A model generated the notes under the pieces. That model made no database searches, was not told where the DNA came from, and saw only the letters and a list, made by a program, of their open reading frames with translations. From positions 48,995 to 112,994 of the forward strand of contig NZ_JALQEM010000006.1 in NCBI RefSeq assembly GCF_023630705.1: DNA of 64,000 nucleotides, written 5' to 3'. The DNA comes from Caballeronia sp. GAFFF1. Lineage in GTDB: Bacteria > Pseudomonadota > Gammaproteobacteria > Burkholderiales > Burkholderiaceae. Of this stretch, positions 61,660-64,000 are shown in pieces. The position numbers and the translations under genes were made by a program. Every line of letters begins with the position of its first letter. Position 1 is the stretch's first letter.

Positions 61660-61689
61660 TTGTCACCCGTTTCGGCTGATGTTTAGAAT
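61660..61689 (+). promoter_or_regulatory. Possible promoter in the 61447-61802 intergenic region
   Basis: TTGTCA (61660-61665) and TAGAAT (61684-61689) are 18 bases apart, upstream of the small gene at 61803. The rest of this 356-base region shows nothing that I can support. Confidence 0.42.
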
Positions 61690-61802
61690 GGAAGCTAAAC
61701 GTAACCGCGCTGCGCGTCGCCGCGCTCGGCTTCGTTTCCCCTGTCGGCTTGCCGGGGCGGCCGGCATCATTCGTTGCTTTGCGTTTCGAGGAAACCATCA
61801 CC

Positions 61803-62051
61803 ATGCTCAATCCGTCGAAAGCAGACTGCATCGCCATTCTTTCCGCTGCGAGCCGCGTGCGCGACAGCGACAACCTGCTTCCTCTCGATCACAAGCGCCT
61901 CGGCCTCTCCCGCAACGCGATGGACACGGCTGCCGCTTTTCTCACCGAACGAGGCTGTTTCAGCCGCTACAGCTTCGATATGAGCGGGCTGTCGGTCGGC
62001 GCGCTGTCGCTGCAAGGGCGCCTGCGCCTGGATCAGCTTGCGAACGGCTGA
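61803..62051 (+). CDS. Hypothetical protein of 82 residues
   Basis: The protein starts MLNPSKADCIAILSAASRVRDS, preceded by AGGAAACCATCACC. It contains the segment LSRNAMDTAAAFLTERGCFSRYSFDMSG. It appears to be a small helical cytoplasmic protein, possibly with a winged-helix-like middle. I do not recognise the family. Confidence 0.6.
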   Translation: MLNPSKADCIAILSAASRVRDSDNLLPLDHKRLGLSRNAMDTAAAFLTERGCFSRYSFDMSGLSVGALSLQGRLRLDQLANG

Positions 62052-62192
62052 ACGCCGTTGCGAGCCGCGCGCTTTCGAAGCGCGGCACCTTTCCGCCATC
62101 CCTCGCACAGTGCGCGCGTCCGCGGCTCGATCCGCGCGTGCGCCTTTTCCCGCTCGGCGCTCGGCGCACGGAACCGCGAGCGCGCATCGCCG

Positions 62193-62345
62193 TCACAAGT
62201 GTGTCGCGCCCATGCCGAACAGTCCGATCAGCCCGATGACGATCAGGTAGATCGCCACGATGAAGTTGAGCAGGCGCGGCATGACGAGGATGAGGATGCC
62301 CGCAATCAGCGAAACGAGCGGCCCGAGGCTTAAGTGGATGTTCAT
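62193..62345 (-). CDS. DUF3096-like small membrane protein
   Basis: The 50-residue protein begins MNIHLSLGPLVSLIAGILIL and continues with VMPRLLNFIVAIYLIVIGLIGLF, two hydrophobic spans separated by a short PR turn. AAAGGAGCTGATGCG precedes the ATG at 62345. The pattern matches DUF3096 proteins of about 45-55 residues. Its function is unknown. Confidence 0.75.
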   Translation of the reverse strand: MNIHLSLGPLVSLIAGILILVMPRLLNFIVAIYLIVIGLIGLFGMGATHL

Positions 62346-62524
62346 CGCATCAGCTCCTTTTGTTGGTTAGAGTGCTGTGGCTGGACGGAACGCGTGACGC
62401 ATCGACTCAGGCTTCGCGCGAGCGGTCCGCAATTTGCTCCCCACGCACGCCAGTCACGCCGGTCACGCGACGCCTGCGCGCGTGACATCCATAACACGCA
62501 GCAAACAGTCGATGAGGAGGTCTC

Positions 62525-63853
62525 ATGCAACCGAGCCGTTCCTGCGCCGCGATGCGTGCGCCGTTGCAAGCGCCGCGCCCGCTCCTGCGCACATGGCCCG
62601 CCCGCGCTACGCCGGCGCGCTGGGCCAAAGGCGTGGCGCTGATGCTCTCACTTGCCGCCGCGCAGTCGTTCGCGCAGACGGCCGGCAACGCCACGCCGGC
62701 AGCGGCCGCCGCGAGCAGTAGCGCCACCGGCGCTGCAACGGGAAACTCGGGAGACGTCTTCGACCTGCTCATCGGCACGTATACGGGCAGCGGAAAAAGC
62801 GAAGGCATCTATGTCTATCGTTTCGATGCGGGCAACGGCGAGCTCACGCGTATTGCCTCGGCGCAGACGGTGAATCCGTCGTATCTCGTCGTCAGCCGCG
62901 ACCGAAACTATGTCTACGCGGTGAACGAATTGCCGGGCGACAATGGCCCCGCGTCGCAGCGCGGCGGCGTGAGCGCATTTCGCTTCGATCGCGCGAGCGG
63001 GCAGTTGAGCTTTCTGAACCGCGTGTCGGCGGACGGCAACGATCCGTGCTATCTCGCCATCTCGCCCGACGGCAAGTACTTGCTCACAGCCAACTATTCG
63101 GTCGCGGCGAATCCGGGCGGCAGCTTCGCCGTGTTTCCGCTTTCCGCCGATGGACACGTCGGCACGTCGGTCTTGACCGTGCATCACGAGGGCAGCGGCC
63201 CGGTCAAAGGACGGCAGGACAACTCGCACGTGCATTCGACCGTTTTCTCGCCCGACGGCAAGTATCTTTTCGCGCAGGACCTGGGCGTCGACAAGGTCTA
63301 CGGCTATCGCTACACGCCGGACGGCAGCCGCGGTCTGTTCGGCCCGACCGAGTCGCGCTACACGCCGATCAAGCCGGGCTCCGGTCCGCGCCATCTGATT
63401 TTCGACGCAAGCGGCAAGCACGCCTATCTGACGACCGAACTGAACGCTTCGGTCGTCGTCTTCGACTACGCCGGCGGCAAGCTCACCGAAACGCAATCCG
63501 TGCCGATGACCGCGCCCGGCTTCAAAGGCAAGATCGGCGGGGGCGCGCTGCATCTGTCGCAGGACGGGCGCTTTCTTTACGCGACGAATCGCGGCGACGC
63601 GAACCAGCTCGTGGCGTTCGCCGTCGATCCGGCCAACGGGCATCTGAAGCTGCTCAAACGTTATCCGACGCTCGGCAAGACGCCGCGCGAATTCGCCATC
63701 GATCCGACCGGACGCTGGCTCGTCGTCGGCAATCAGGAGAGCGACAGCGCGTATTTCTTCCGCCGCGATCCGGCGACGGGCGAACTCGCGTCCGATCCCA
63801 AACAGTTGTCGATCGGCTCGCCGGTCGATTTCAAATTCGTTTCGCCTTCGTGA
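62525..63853 (+). CDS. Secreted lactonase-family beta-propeller
   Basis: The protein has 442 residues. GAGGAGGTCTC precedes the start. The N-terminal 51 residues form a long signal region, hydrophobic at about 36-50 (GVALMLSLAAAQSFA). From about 78 it has the lactonase pattern DLLIGTYTGSGKSEGIYVYRFD, NPSYLVVSRDRNYVYAVNE, DPCYLAISPDGKYLLTANY and PRHLIFDASGKHAYLTTELNASV, a seven-bladed propeller of the 6-phosphogluconolactonase (YbhE/Pgl) type. A periplasmic location makes the cytoplasmic pentose-phosphate role unlikely; it may act on sugar lactones outside. Confidence 0.9.
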   Translation: MQPSRSCAAMRAPLQAPRPLLRTWPARATPARWAKGVALMLSLAAAQSFAQTAGNATPAAAAASSSATGAATGNSGDVFDLLIGTYTGSGKSEGIYVYRFDAGNGELTRIASAQTVNPSYLVVSRDRNYVYAVNELPGDNGPASQRGGVSAFRFDRASGQLSFLNRVSADGNDPCYLAISPDGKYLLTANYSVAANPGGSFAVFPLSADGHVGTSVLTVHHEGSGPVKGRQDNSHVHSTVFSPDGKYLFAQDLGVDKVYGYRYTPDGSRGLFGPTESRYTPIKPGSGPRHLIFDASGKHAYLTTELNASVVVFDYAGGKLTETQSVPMTAPGFKGKIGGGALHLSQDGRFLYATNRGDANQLVAFAVDPANGHLKLLKRYPTLGKTPREFAIDPTGRWLVVGNQESDSAYFFRRDPATGELASDPKQLSIGSPVDFKFVSPS

Positions 63854-64000
63854 GCTCATGACGAAGCGCCGCGCGTCGTTTGTTGGGCGGCGTTAGTTGC
63901 GGCATGGTATTTTGGGGCTGGGTTTTGAATGTGGGGGCATTGGTTTGTAACGGGGAATGGGGGGGGTGGTTTGGGTTGGGCGGTGGGGGTTGGGGTAAAG
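63854..64000 (+). other. G/T-rich tail of the window
   Basis: No gene is visible after the lactonase stop. From about 63901 the + strand consists largely of runs of G separated by T or short spacers (for example GGGGGGGG at 63959-63966 and GGGGGTTGGGG near 63985). Such strand-asymmetric sequence could form G-quadruplexes or may be low-complexity chromosomal DNA. Confidence 0.5.

Noticed and set aside
59515..61686. A 723-codon open frame on the plus strand opposite the GH15 gene
   Set aside because: It is antisense to a protein with unmistakable GH15 motifs; the translation is R/H/V-rich and has no domain that I recognise.

Overview
The window is high-GC DNA from a beta-proteobacterium. Gene content and arrangement (nth next to an extended rsxB/rnfB, an intracellular PHB depolymerase, parE-parC in tandem, a MocR-type regulator, a quinate/shikimate catabolic pair) point to Burkholderiaceae, most like Caballeronia/Paraburkholderia/Burkholderia. 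The genus is inferred; there is no rRNA here to fix it. Most of the window is densely coded chromosome.

Layout. 1-3.4 kb: an NAD-type shikimate dehydrogenase divergent from a 3-dehydroshikimate dehydratase fused to an HPPD-like domain, together a short route from quinate/shikimate to protocatechuate. 3.9-12.2 kb: an integrated island of about 8.2 kb in a tRNA-Arg(CCU) gene. It is bounded by a 16-bp direct repeat of the tRNA 3' end and has a tyrosine integrase beside attL and paired GGTACTACA repeats near both ends that look like integrase arm sites. Its cargo is a ParB-like protein, a 43-codon ORF, an HNH-like protein and a small zinc-ribbon protein in one apparent operon; a repeat-rich non-coding stretch; a serine resolvase with a palindromic operator in its promoter; a PIN-like protein; a small membrane protein; and an AbiJ/STM4504-type abortive-infection protein. 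This is the most unusual part of the window and the best candidate for an undescribed (defence or maintenance) system.

12.2-22 kb: regulators with their targets (NmrA-like oxidoreductase/LysR, cupin, LOV-domain hybrid histidine kinase, XRE regulator, alpha/beta hydrolase-SnoaL fusion, second LysR), a DUF4239 membrane protein coupled to a methyltransferase, and rubredoxin. 22-34 kb: a DUF4399 periplasmic protein, Uup-type ABC-F, topoisomerase IV (parE-parC), a CopD-like membrane protein, a GGDEF-EAL c-di-GMP protein, PhzF-like protein and RidA. 34-39 kb: aminotransferase, EamA transporter and VOC protein divergent from a MocR regulator. 39.7-46 kb: htpG, a small internally duplicated protein, the coupled trio ubiC/DNA glycosylase/SpeE-like, and a DUF3311 protein coupled to a MctP-like monocarboxylate symporter.

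46-64 kb: FUSC-type transporter, transaldolase, BenE-like transporter, a VWA/GNAT/MoxR cluster, two monohaem cytochromes c, DUF1841, nth-rsxB, TetR regulator, PHB depolymerase (phaZ), GH15 glucoamylase-like protein, small proteins including a 50-aa DUF3096-like membrane protein, and a secreted lactonase-like beta-propeller. The last 100 bases are strikingly G/T-rich on the + strand. No CRISPR array, rRNA or insertion sequence was seen.
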